This document shows positions 1-7,021 of a stretch of 8,486 bases of DNA, piece by piece. This DNA is from Spirochaetales bacterium. GTDB taxonomy: Bacteria > Spirochaetota > Spirochaetia > DSM-16054 > Sediminispirochaetaceae. Location of the stretch: NCBI GenBank assembly GCA_021767325.1, contig JAASTM010000068.1:1-8486 (forward strand), read 5' to 3'. The notes under the pieces were generated by a model. It ran no database searches. It was not told where the DNA came from and saw only the letters and a program-made list of their open reading frames with translations. Numbering within the stretch: the stretch's first letter is position 1; each line of letters opens with the position of its first letter. The position numbers and the translations under genes were made by a program.

Positions 1-687
1 GAACCGGCTCAGGTAGAAACTCAGATCGAACTCCTGCTCGGCCGCCGTGTGCATGCTCCACAGGGCCAGCCGGCGGGCCGCCTGCGGATACGATGAAAGC
101 AGGTCCTGTACCAGCAGCATAGCGGTTTCACTGAAAGCCTCCTCTATGCAGGACTCCAGGTACTCTTCGAGCTGTTCAATCGCACTCAACAGAAATACCC
201 GGTCTTCCCGGACTTCATCTACAAGCCGCTTGGCGGCCGCACCGAGTTGTGTGTCAGTATCGATCCGGCTGAGGTTCAACAGGACCGGTTTGAGGCCGGC
301 CGGAGGGGTTGAGTCGGGTATCTGTTCCAGCAGTTGCAACATATTGTCCCGGTCAGACTGATAAAAAGCCAGAATGGCCATTACTGCGCTTCTCCATGGA
401 TAAAAAGGCGAAGCGCTGTCTATCTCCTGCAGACGGTTCAGAATTTCTGGATTGTACATGCCGTTGGTAACCGACTCGAGGGCATCCGATACGATTATTG
501 ATTCCTTCGCTATCTCTTCGGGAAGCTGAAACTGGGTTTCATTCCGGTAGAGATGCGGGGCGCTAATAAGGGTTTTGAGCTCTTCGACTGCAGTACGGTA
601 GCCGGGTGAACCGGCCGACTCGGTATGCAGAGAAAGGAGCAGTTGTTCAATTTTACGATTCACTGTAGTTGCTCTCATAGTGCGCAT
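1..687 (-). CDS. Unrecognised helical protein, C-terminus off the window
   Basis: An uninterrupted minus-strand frame gives 229 codons from ATG at 687 to the window edge, with no stop. I do not recognise the family. The visible part looks soluble and mostly alpha-helical: many Leu/Glu/Ala/Arg-rich stretches, no signal peptide, no membrane segment and no clear catalytic motif. Start choice: ATG at 687 has an AAAGGAA ribosome site (691-697) only about 4 nt upstream, whereas the in-frame ATG at 678 lies about 13 nt away; either may be used. It lies 37 nt downstream of the HD-GYP gene on the same strand, with no visible terminator between them, so the two are probably co-transcribed. A helical-repeat or scaffold role alongside the HD-GYP protein is conceivable but is only inference. 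Coding is supported by the open frame, the ribosome site and the operon position. Confidence 0.8.
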   Translation of the reverse strand, partial: MRTMRATTVNRKIEQLLLSLHTESAGSPGYRTAVEELKTLISAPHLYRNETQFQLPEEIAKESIIVSDALESVTNGMYNPEILNRLQEIDSASPFYPWRSAVMAILAFYQSDRDNMLQLLEQIPDSTPPAGLKPVLLNLSRIDTDTQLGAAAKRLVDEVREDRVFLLSAIEQLEEYLESCIEEAFSETAMLLVQDLLSSYPQAARRLALWSMHTAAEQEFDLSFYLSRF

Positions 688-724
688 CGCTTCCTTTCTG
701 ACTTTGACAGCATAAGAAATGCGG

Positions 725-1882
725 TTATTGCTGTATGTATTGTTTCAGCGATTTTGTTTCGCTCTTAGTGAGTGGACGCTCGATAATAACCTCATCGTTC
801 TCTTTTGGCTGAATTATCGGACGGTCTCTGTACGGGGTATTATTCTCATTTACCAGCAAACGAACCAGCGGATGTTTCGGCTCTTTCGGATCGGTTTTTA
901 CAATTACCCCCCGGGCACCATTGGACATGAGCACATAGGTTCCAATGGGATACACCGAGAGCGTGAAGACTAAAGCCCGTAGAATGCGCTCATCATACCG
1001 TTTTCCCATCTCTCGCACAAGATCCATAATGCTGGTATGCCCGTCCTGGCCCTCGCGAAACGGCCTTTTCGAGGTAGCCGCGGCATAGGCGGAGGCAACC
1101 CCCACGATTTTACCGTAGAGTGAGATGTCGTCACCGCTCAGCTTGCGGGGGTATCCGGTGCCGTTTACATATTCATGATGCTCCAGAACGGCAATACAGA
1201 CGGCCGGAGGAAAATCGGCCTCTTTTAAGATTTTATAGCTGATTACCGGGTGGGCAACTATGGTTTGGCGTTCCTTATCGGTCAGTTGGCGGTCATGCTG
1301 ATATACTTCCGGAGGAATCCGCAGCATGCCGATTTCATGCAACAATGCCGCCGTGCCGAGGTCTATCTGCTTGTGCGGCGGAAGCTTGAGAAAATCGGCC
1401 ACCGCCAGAGCGAATACCGCAGTTTTCACTGCATGCGGGACTACATAGTTTACATCCTCGCGTTCGGGGATGTACACGCTGAGGAGAAACCGTTTGTTGT
1501 GCTTCAGCTCCTCCATGATCCGTTTGGCTACATCAATAACGCTGTCATGATAAATAAGCCCTTTCTCCAAAAAATGGCGGAAGATATCGTCCATCATTTT
1601 TACCATTTCATTGAAGAAATCGGTGGCCTGCTTTTCGGCTTCGTGGTCCTTGATATCCTGATCAAGCAGTGATTCTCCCGTTCCGGCCGAACCGGAGCTG
1701 GGCGGAGCCCCGGAGGGAAGCCCGTCGGTATACACTTGCTCATAGTTCCACTTTTTCAGGCGCTCGACCAGTTCTTCGGTGATCGGGGTTTCGGGTGACA
1801 GCAGAATGTATTTTTCATCGAGATAGACCGGTGCATCGATGTAGGTGTTTACCTGCAGTTGGCTTACTGAAACCTTTTTCAT
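725..1882 (-). CDS. HD-GYP domain protein with degenerate metal site
   Basis: A 385-residue protein from ATG 1882. An upstream in-frame ATG at 1921 is less likely, because the chosen start begins exactly at the conserved N-terminal domain (MKKVSVSQLQ onwards). No strong ribosome site is seen; AAGGGG lies about 15 nt upstream. Domains: N-terminal HD-GYP-associated region (about 1-54), Ser/Gly/Pro linker (55-70), helical segment (75-130), HD-GYP core (about 145-300), and a small beta-rich C-terminal region (310-370). Family hallmarks present: His150, His211, His235-His236 and GTGYP at 241-245. The family normally hydrolyses cyclic di-GMP in the cytoplasm at a metal centre. Here the signature HD is His182-Glu183, the usual Lys of HDxGK is Met186, and the Asp pair of the later D-x-x-D-A motif is replaced by Ser264 and Ala267. 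The fold is secure; catalysis is doubtful, and a sensing or regulatory role is a reasonable alternative. Confidence 0.93.
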   Translation of the reverse strand: MKKVSVSQLQVNTYIDAPVYLDEKYILLSPETPITEELVERLKKWNYEQVYTDGLPSGAPPSSGSAGTGESLLDQDIKDHEAEKQATDFFNEMVKMMDDIFRHFLEKGLIYHDSVIDVAKRIMEELKHNKRFLLSVYIPEREDVNYVVPHAVKTAVFALAVADFLKLPPHKQIDLGTAALLHEIGMLRIPPEVYQHDRQLTDKERQTIVAHPVISYKILKEADFPPAVCIAVLEHHEYVNGTGYPRKLSGDDISLYGKIVGVASAYAAATSKRPFREGQDGHTSIMDLVREMGKRYDERILRALVFTLSVYPIGTYVLMSNGARGVIVKTDPKEPKHPLVRLLVNENNTPYRDRPIIQPKENDEVIIERPLTKSETKSLKQYIQQ

Positions 1883-1893
1883 AAAAGTGACCG

Positions 1894-1922
1894 TTGACCC
1901 CTTAAATTGTATAAAGTACACT
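1894..1922 (+). promoter_or_regulatory. Putative sigma70 promoter for the two-TM protein gene
   Basis: TTGACC (1894-1899), a 17-nt spacer, then TACACT (1917-1922). This would start RNA near 1929, leaving a leader of about 23 nt before the GTG at 1952. The -35 is good and the -10 matches 4 of 6 consensus positions. Predicted by eye only. Confidence 0.45.
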
Positions 1923-1933
1923 CTCTCTTATAT

Positions 1934-1962
1934 ATTATAGGAGAAAAAAGCGTGAAATTTAA
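1934..1962 (-). promoter_or_regulatory. Putative sigma70 promoter for the HD-GYP operon
   Basis: On the minus strand a perfect TATAAT lies at 1939-1934, with TTAAAT (1962-1957) 17 nt upstream as a weak -35. RNA would start near 1927, giving a leader of about 45 nt before ATG 1882. The -35 overlaps the first codons of the neighbouring plus-strand gene. An alternative -10 (TACAAT at 1911-1906) exists but lacks a credible -35. Confidence 0.4.
1939..1943 (+). promoter_or_regulatory. Ribosome binding site that sets a GTG start
   Basis: AGGAG, 8 nt before the GTG at 1952. It decides the start of the two-TM protein gene: the in-frame ATG at 1907 lies upstream of this site, inside the predicted promoter, and has no ribosome site of its own. 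Confidence 0.8.
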
Positions 1963-2863
1963 GTTAATTTTTCTACTTTTCAATCTGCTCATCCTCTTAT
2001 CCTTTGCAGTTGTGATATTTATGCCGTTTATGATGCTGGGTGCCGAGTACTCCCGCAACTTCTGGGCCGCCTCCTGGTACCTGCCGGCGATATTCTTACT
2101 GATAATAATAGCAATCGACGGCTACTTTTTCATGAACTGGCGGCTTTTCACCCTGCTAGAGGCGGAAAACTGGGCCGAATTGCTTCGTTTCCTGGAGGAC
2201 GAAGTGATGCAGAAGGGAAAAACCCGCTCTGCATATGTCCGGGCGCTTATTCATGCCTATTTTGTCACCGGTAATGTAAGCAAAATCGAACCCCTCGAGG
2301 CATATCTCCGGGAAAAGCGTCCGCGTCTGGTGAGAAAGTTTGCCCTGGAATTCGGGATGCCCAAAGTCCTGCATAAAAATCATGCCGATATGGTCAAATT
2401 CTTCTATAAGTTTAAAGCAGAAAAGGTTCCGCATCAACAGTGGATCCGCTTTCTGTATGCCTTTGGCGCCCTTATGCAGCATGAACACTCGGAAGGGCGG
2501 GAGGAACTGCTCGCTTTATCGAATGAAGTGCGCGAACCGGTGCTGAAGGTACTGGTCTTATACACTCTCGATCCCTTCAAAACCCTCGATGACGAGGTGC
2601 TCGGCCGAGTGGAACGCCAGCGTGGAGAACTGCAAAAGCGGCTCAGTGCCGAACAGCTGCGCCGGGCAGTGGACAAGCGCAAGGACAATATCGCGATCGT
2701 AGTAATGACACCGCTCATTCAGGATGCAATCAACTGGCTGTTTTCACAGCCGACCGGCGGCGGTTCGACTGCTGGGACCCAGGCCGAAAACTCCGGCCCC
2801 GCTGCGGAGACAACACCGGGCGACAGTACCGCCGATTCGGAGGAAAATTCTCCCAAGGAATAA
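1952..2863 (+). CDS. Unrecognised two-TM membrane protein with helical cytoplasmic domain
   Basis: A 303-residue protein starting at GTG, with AGGAG 8 nt upstream. I do not recognise a named family. Two strongly hydrophobic segments (about 4-30 and 42-61) form an N-terminal hairpin in the inner membrane. A long, charged, largely helical domain (about 65-240) follows; its Ala/Leu-rich helix pairs (for example 88-120) recall tetratricopeptide-like repeats, though I cannot fit a consensus. Residues 247-265 form a hydrophobic or amphipathic helix. The last 37 residues (267-303) are Gly/Ser/Thr/Pro/Glu-rich low complexity and probably disordered. It is transcribed divergently from the HD-GYP gene and sits 100 nt before gltX, which has its own strong promoter, so it may be monocistronic with some read-through. 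By style it could be a spirochaete-restricted envelope or scaffold protein; that is inference. Confidence 0.85.
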   Translation: MKFKLIFLLFNLLILLSFAVVIFMPFMMLGAEYSRNFWAASWYLPAIFLLIIIAIDGYFFMNWRLFTLLEAENWAELLRFLEDEVMQKGKTRSAYVRALIHAYFVTGNVSKIEPLEAYLREKRPRLVRKFALEFGMPKVLHKNHADMVKFFYKFKAEKVPHQQWIRFLYAFGALMQHEHSEGREELLALSNEVREPVLKVLVLYTLDPFKTLDDEVLGRVERQRGELQKRLSAEQLRRAVDKRKDNIAIVVMTPLIQDAINWLFSQPTGGGSTAGTQAENSGPAAETTPGDSTADSEENSPKE

Positions 2864-2903
2864 GTATTCCCGCTACAAAACCCGGCACACAAGACCCCCT
2901 TCC

Positions 2904-2932
2904 TTGACCCTGTTTTTCTGCAAGCGTATAAT
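2904..2932 (+). promoter_or_regulatory. Near-consensus sigma70 promoter driving gltX and downstream genes
   Basis: TTGACC (2904-2909), a spacer of exactly 17 nt, then a perfect TATAAT (2927-2932). RNA would start near 2939, leaving a leader of about 25 nt with AGAGG (2951-2955) 8 nt before the gltX ATG. This is the best promoter match in the window and fits constitutive strong expression of a synthetase operon. The leader is too short for a T-box or riboswitch. Confidence 0.8.
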
Positions 2933-2963
2933 TGCGTGATTACCACAGCAAGAGGTTTGATAT

Positions 2964-4439
2964 ATGAGTGTACGTGTACGGTATGCACCTTCTCCTACCG
3001 GTCTGCAGCACATCGGCGGTGTGCGTACGGCCCTTTTCAACTACTTTTTCGCCCGGTCACAGGGCGGCACCTTTATTCTACGGGTAGAAGATACCGATCG
3101 CGAGCGTTATCACGATGAAGCGCTGCAGGATCTGTACGACACCTTCGAATGGCTCGGCATCGGCTGGGACGAGGGCCCCGATAAAGACGGCGGCTACGGA
3201 CCCTACGTGCAGTCCGAGCGCTTCGATCTCTATAAAAAATACGCCGAACAGCTGGTCGAGAGCGGCCACGCCTACTACTGCTACTGCAGCGCCGAGCGCC
3301 TGGACGCACTGCGGGAGCAGCAGAAACAAGAGAAGAAAGGGCAGGGTTACGACCGGCACTGCCGCGACCTCACCGAAGAGCAGCGGGATGAGTACCGCCG
3401 GCAGGGTATCCAGCCGGTTATCCGCTTCAAAGTGCCGCTGGAAGGTACCACCGTGTTTCAGGACATCCTGCTCGGAGAGATGAAGAAGAAAAACAAGGAT
3501 ATTCCCCCCGATCCGGTACTGCTGAAATCGGACGGTTTCCCGACCTATCATCTGGCCAACGTGGTGGACGATCATCTGATGGCCATCACGCACATCATGC
3601 GGGCGCAGGAGTGGATTCCTTCCGGTCCGCTGCACATTCTGCTGTATGAAGCCTTCGGCTGGCAGCCCCCGCAGTACTGCCACCTGCCCATGGTCATGGG
3701 CAAGGACGGCCAGAAACTCTCCAAGCGCCACGGCGCCACCTCGGTTATCGAGTTCCGCCGACAGGGCTATCTGCCCGAAGCGCTGATCAACTACATCTCC
3801 CTGCTGGGATGGTCGTACGACGACAAGCGCGAGTTCTTTACCAAGCGCGAGCTGGAGGAGCTGTTTGTGCTGGAAAAGCTCAACAAGGCCCCGGCGGTCT
3901 TCGACTATAAAAAGCTGGAATGGTTCAACGGCCAGTACATCCGCGAAAAATCGGATGAAGAGCTGATCGAACTCCTGCTGCCGTATCTGCAGAAGGAGAA
4001 TATTGTCGCCGACCCGCCCACCGATACTGAATCAAAGATGCTGCGGGAGATGATGCCGCTGATGAAGGAGCGGCTGCACTTCCTGCCGGACATCGTTCCC
4101 CTCTCCCGCTTCCTGTTTCAGGAGATCGATGGGTACGATGTGGCGGACCTCATCCCGAAGAAGCTCGATGCCGCCAAAACTATCGAGATTCTGGAAGCGG
4201 ACCGCAGTTTGATGGCAGAGTTTGAATCGGTCGGCGAGGAGCGCACAGAGGAGCTGCTGCGCGAAAAAGCCGAAGAGCTCGAAGTAAAGCTGGGGGCGAT
4301 GCTCATGCCGGTACGAGTTGCCATTACCGGTAGCCGGACATCTCCGCCCCTATTTGGATCGATACGCCTGCTCGGAATAGAGAAAACCCTTGAGCGAATC
4401 GACCGTGCACTATCCCTATTGAAAAGCGAGGTTTCATAA
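2964..4439 (+). CDS. gltX: Glutamyl-tRNA synthetase
   Basis: A 491-residue class I synthetase that activates glutamate with ATP and loads it on tRNA(Glu) in the cytoplasm; the length is normal for bacterial GluRS. The Rossmann catalytic domain opens with APSPTGLQHIGGVRTALFNY (residues 8-27), holding the HIGH-type motif as HIGG at 16-19, followed by RVEDTDRER (40-48). The KMSKS-type motif is KLSKR at 251-255, in GKDGQKLSKRHGA. The C-terminal helical anticodon-binding half (about 330-491) ends with the typical MPVRVAITGSRTSPPLFGSI stretch (448-467). Cys106, Cys108 and Cys133 sit where zinc ligands occur in some GluRS; the expected fourth ligand position appears to be Asp135, next to His132. Whether it also charges tRNA(Gln) cannot be decided here. 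It is first in the synthetase run, with AGAGG 8 nt before ATG, and its stop overlaps the glyS start by one base (TAATG). Confidence 0.98.
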   Translation: MSVRVRYAPSPTGLQHIGGVRTALFNYFFARSQGGTFILRVEDTDRERYHDEALQDLYDTFEWLGIGWDEGPDKDGGYGPYVQSERFDLYKKYAEQLVESGHAYYCYCSAERLDALREQQKQEKKGQGYDRHCRDLTEEQRDEYRRQGIQPVIRFKVPLEGTTVFQDILLGEMKKKNKDIPPDPVLLKSDGFPTYHLANVVDDHLMAITHIMRAQEWIPSGPLHILLYEAFGWQPPQYCHLPMVMGKDGQKLSKRHGATSVIEFRRQGYLPEALINYISLLGWSYDDKREFFTKRELEELFVLEKLNKAPAVFDYKKLEWFNGQYIREKSDEELIELLLPYLQKENIVADPPTDTESKMLREMMPLMKERLHFLPDIVPLSRFLFQEIDGYDVADLIPKKLDAAKTIEILEADRSLMAEFESVGEERTEELLREKAEELEVKLGAMLMPVRVAITGSRTSPPLFGSIRLLGIEKTLERIDRALSLLKSEVS

Positions 4440-5776
4440 TGGCAGAGGTAACAACAGATGTAACAATGGAAAAACTGGTTTCGCTGTGTAAGCGTAGAGG
4501 TTTCGTGTATCAATCCAGCGAGATCTACGGCGGCTTAACCGGTGCCTGGGATTACGGTCCGCTCGGAGTAGAGTTGAAGAACAACATCGAGCAGTTCTGG
4601 TGGAAGGAGATGACCCAGCTGCACGACAACATCGTAGGCCTCGATGCGGCCATCATGATGCACCCGCGCACCTGGGAGGCCTCCGGCCACGTGGACAATT
4701 TTTCCGACCCTCTGGTCGACTGTAAGAACTGCAAGTCCCGTTTCAGGGCCGACCAGATCGACATGGAGGCCGCCTGTCCGACTTGCGGTGTGAAGGGCGA
4801 GTTCACCGAGCCGCGCGACTTCAACCTGATGTTCTCCACCTATATGGGGGCGGTGCGCAGCGAGGACAACATCGTCTACCTGCGGCCGGAGACCGCCCAG
4901 GGTATCTTTGTGAACTTCAAGAACGTCGTGCAGACCAGTCGGGTTAAGGTGCCCTTCGGGATCGCCCAAGTTGGCAAGGCTTTCCGCAACGAGATTACCA
5001 CCAAGAACTTCATTTTCCGAACCCTGGAGTTCGAACAGATGGAGATGCAGTTCTTCGTGAAACCGGGGGACGACCAGGAGTGGTTCGAGTACTGGAAAAA
5101 CGAGCGCATTAACTACTATGAAAAGCTGGGTATCCGCAAAGACAAGCTGCGTTTTCACCAGCACGGGCCGGACGAGCTGGCCCACTACGCCAAGGACGCC
5201 TTCGATATCGAGTTCTACTTTCCGATGGGCTGGCAGGAGCTGGAGGGAATCCACTCCCGCACCGACTTCGACCTTGGTCGCCACGCAGAGTATTCGAAGA
5301 AGGACCTGACCTACCTGGACGATCAGACCCGCGAACGCTACGTGCCCTATGTCATCGAGACCTCGGCCGGACTGACCCGTTCGGTCCTGATGGTGCTCTC
5401 GGATGCCTACGAGGAACAGCAGCTGGAGGGCGGGGATACCCGGACGGTGATGCACTTCCATCCGCTGGTGGCACCGGTCACTGTAGCGGTTTTGCCGCTG
5501 GTAAAGAAGGACGGCATTGCCGACCTGGCCAAGAGCATTGAAAAGGAGCTGCGGGAGGATTTCTCCACCTTCTATGACCAGAGCGGGGCGATCGGACGCC
5601 GCTATCGCCGGCAGGATGAGGTTGGAACCCCCTTCTGCATCACTGTCGACTACGACACCAAGGAAGACAACACCGTCACCATCCGCTACCGCGACTCCAT
5701 GGAGCAGGAGCGCATACCGGTGGCGGAGATCGCCCAGAAAATTCGCGAAGAGATAAAGAACTACAGGAGAGATTAA
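4439..5776 (+). CDS. glyS: Glycyl-tRNA synthetase, single-chain alpha2 type
   Basis: A 445-residue class II synthetase that forms glycyl-tRNA(Gly) in the cytoplasm. It is the homodimeric single-gene form, often named glyQS, not the separate glyQ/glyS alpha2beta2 form. The N-terminal signature SSEIYGGLTGAWDYGPLG is at 26-43. A zinc-ribbon insert carries Cys95, Cys98, Cys113 and Cys116. Motif 2 is FRNE (182-185) with FRTLEFEQ (193-200); motif 3 is ETSAGLTRS with Arg314. The C-terminal anticodon-binding domain (about 345-440) begins at HPLVAPVTVAVLP and contains the GRRYRRQDEVGTPFC segment (386-400). All class II landmarks look intact. Its ATG overlaps the gltX stop by one base; GAGG 7 nt upstream serves as ribosome site inside the gltX end, so translation is probably coupled. 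Only 2 nt separate it from tyrS. Confidence 0.98.
   Translation: MAEVTTDVTMEKLVSLCKRRGFVYQSSEIYGGLTGAWDYGPLGVELKNNIEQFWWKEMTQLHDNIVGLDAAIMMHPRTWEASGHVDNFSDPLVDCKNCKSRFRADQIDMEAACPTCGVKGEFTEPRDFNLMFSTYMGAVRSEDNIVYLRPETAQGIFVNFKNVVQTSRVKVPFGIAQVGKAFRNEITTKNFIFRTLEFEQMEMQFFVKPGDDQEWFEYWKNERINYYEKLGIRKDKLRFHQHGPDELAHYAKDAFDIEFYFPMGWQELEGIHSRTDFDLGRHAEYSKKDLTYLDDQTRERYVPYVIETSAGLTRSVLMVLSDAYEEQQLEGGDTRTVMHFHPLVAPVTVAVLPLVKKDGIADLAKSIEKELREDFSTFYDQSGAIGRRYRRQDEVGTPFCITVDYDTKEDNTVTIRYRDSMEQERIPVAEIAQKIREEIKNYRRD
5765..5769 (+). promoter_or_regulatory. Ribosome binding site of tyrS inside the glyS end
   Basis: AGGAG lies within the last codons of glyS, 9 nt before the tyrS ATG at 5779. This fits translational coupling of the two genes and supports the chosen start. 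Confidence 0.85.
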
Positions 5777-5778
5777 GC

Positions 5779-7011
5779 ATGGCATCAGGACTGGCAGACA
5801 TACAGGAACGCGGCTTCTTACAACAGTGTACCGATATTGAGCGTTTAGAAGAGGTAATGAGCAGCGAGCGCGTCAGCTTCTACGTCGGAGTAGACCCGAC
5901 CGCCCGCAGCTTGCATATCGGACATATGGTGCCCTTCTACGCCATGGCGCACCTGCAGAAACACGGCCACCGTCCGATCTTAGTGGTCGGCGGCGGAACC
6001 GGTCTAATCGGCGACCCCTCCGGAAAGACCGAAATGCGTAAGATCATCAGCCTAGAAGAAATCCGGGAGAACGAAAAGGCGATTAAATGGGGCGCTTCGA
6101 AGCTGCTGGACTTCTCCGAAGGCCGCGGCCTGGTGGTAAACAACTACGACTGGCTCGGCGGACTCAATTATATCGAGTTCCTGCGGGACATCGGCCGCCA
6201 TTTCTCGGTTAACCGTATGTTGACCTTCGAGGCCTACAAGCAGCGCCTCGAGCGGGGCCTCTCGTTTATCGAGTTCAACTACATGCTCCTGCAGTCGTAT
6301 GACTTCCTTATGCTCAACCGGGAGTACGGTTGTAAGCTGCAGGTAGGCGGAGACGATCAGTGGGGCAATATCGTCAGCGGGGTAGAGCTGATCCGCCGAA
6401 TGGACGGCGAGGAGGCTTTCGGACTTACCTTCCCGCTTATTACCCGGGCCGACGGGAAGAAGATGGGTAAATCCGAACGGGGGGCCATCTTCCTCGATCC
6501 GGAGCTCTGTTCGCCTTACGAGTTCTTCCAGTATTGGCGCAATGTGAACGATGCGGACGTGGTCCGCTTCCTGAAGATGTTCACTTTCCTGCCGATGGAC
6601 GAGATCGCAGAGCTGGCCAAGCTGAAGGACCGGGAGATCAACAAAGCCAAGGAGCGGCTGGCCTGGGAACAGACCAAAATTATTCACGGCGAGGAGGAGG
6701 CCAATAAGGCCCTGGAAGCCTCGAAGGCCGCCTTCTCTTCCGGCGGTTCCGCCGATCGCGATGCTATCCCGGCCCTGGAGGTCGAGGCCTCCGAACTGGA
6801 TGCCGGTATCAACGTATTGGATCTGTTTGCCCGTACCAGCTTGTGCGCCTCGAAGAGCGAGGCCCGCCGATTGGTTGGCCAGGGCGGAGCCCGCATCAAC
6901 GACCGCAAGGTGGAGGATATCGAAGAGAGCATCGACTCCTCCGAGCTGGTCGACAAGGAGCTGCTGCTGCGGGCGGGCAAGAAAAGATATTTCCGAATAA
7001 CTGTTAAGTAA
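5779..7011 (+). CDS. tyrS: Tyrosyl-tRNA synthetase
   Basis: A 410-residue class I synthetase that forms tyrosyl-tRNA(Tyr) in the cytoplasm; the length is typical for bacterial TyrRS. HIGH is at 46-49 in the stretch YVGVDPTARSLHIGHM, GDPSGK at 78-83, and the tyrosine-pocket residues Tyr168, Gln172 and Asp175 in YMLLQSYD. GGDDQWGNI (190-198) replaces the more usual GGSDQWGNI; the KMSKS-type loop is KMGKS at 228-232. The C-terminal S4-like RNA-binding domain spans about 343-409 (SKSEARRLVGQGGARIND). The KMGKS loop and the surrounding FGLTFPLITRADG segment place it with the E. coli-like TyrS group, not TyrZ. It starts 2 nt after glyS and is followed after 10 nt by the ABC binding-protein gene, so it sits mid-operon. 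Function is secure. Confidence 0.98.
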   Translation: MASGLADIQERGFLQQCTDIERLEEVMSSERVSFYVGVDPTARSLHIGHMVPFYAMAHLQKHGHRPILVVGGGTGLIGDPSGKTEMRKIISLEEIRENEKAIKWGASKLLDFSEGRGLVVNNYDWLGGLNYIEFLRDIGRHFSVNRMLTFEAYKQRLERGLSFIEFNYMLLQSYDFLMLNREYGCKLQVGGDDQWGNIVSGVELIRRMDGEEAFGLTFPLITRADGKKMGKSERGAIFLDPELCSPYEFFQYWRNVNDADVVRFLKMFTFLPMDEIAELAKLKDREINKAKERLAWEQTKIIHGEEEANKALEASKAAFSSGGSADRDAIPALEVEASELDAGINVLDLFARTSLCASKSEARRLVGQGGARINDRKVEDIEESIDSSELVDKELLLRAGKKRYFRITVK

Positions 7012-7017
7012 AGGAGG
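7012..7017 (+). promoter_or_regulatory. Strong ribosome binding site before the ABC binding protein
   Basis: AGGAGG sits entirely in the 10-nt gap after tyrS, 4 nt before ATG 7022. It is a perfect Shine-Dalgarno core with short spacing, and leaves no room for a promoter or terminator between the two genes. Confidence 0.85.
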
Positions 7018-7021
7018 ACGT

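Noticed and set aside
47..361. Plus-strand frame of 104 codons at the left edge
   Set aside because: Ser/Arg-rich translation typical of a shadow. The minus strand here has a continuous 229-codon frame with a ribosome site and operon context.
2857..2870. Inverted repeat GGAATAAGTATTCC over the stop codon of the two-TM gene, considered as a terminator
   Set aside because: The stem is only 5-6 AT-rich pairs with a tiny loop and no T-run follows, so it does not qualify as an intrinsic terminator.
2864..2963. Possible riboswitch or T-box leader before gltX
   Set aside because: The strong promoter places the RNA start near 2939, leaving about 25 nt, far too short for such an element.
4535..5785. 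Long open frame (416 codons) on the minus strand opposite glyS
   Set aside because: It lies entirely antisense to a full, motif-complete GlyRS, has no recognisable domain, and is the expected result of GC-biased third positions in the real gene.
6735..6758. Short GC-rich inverted repeat (CGGCGG TT CCGCCG) in tyrS
   Set aside because: Six-base arms with a two-base centre are expected by chance in GC-rich coding sequence.
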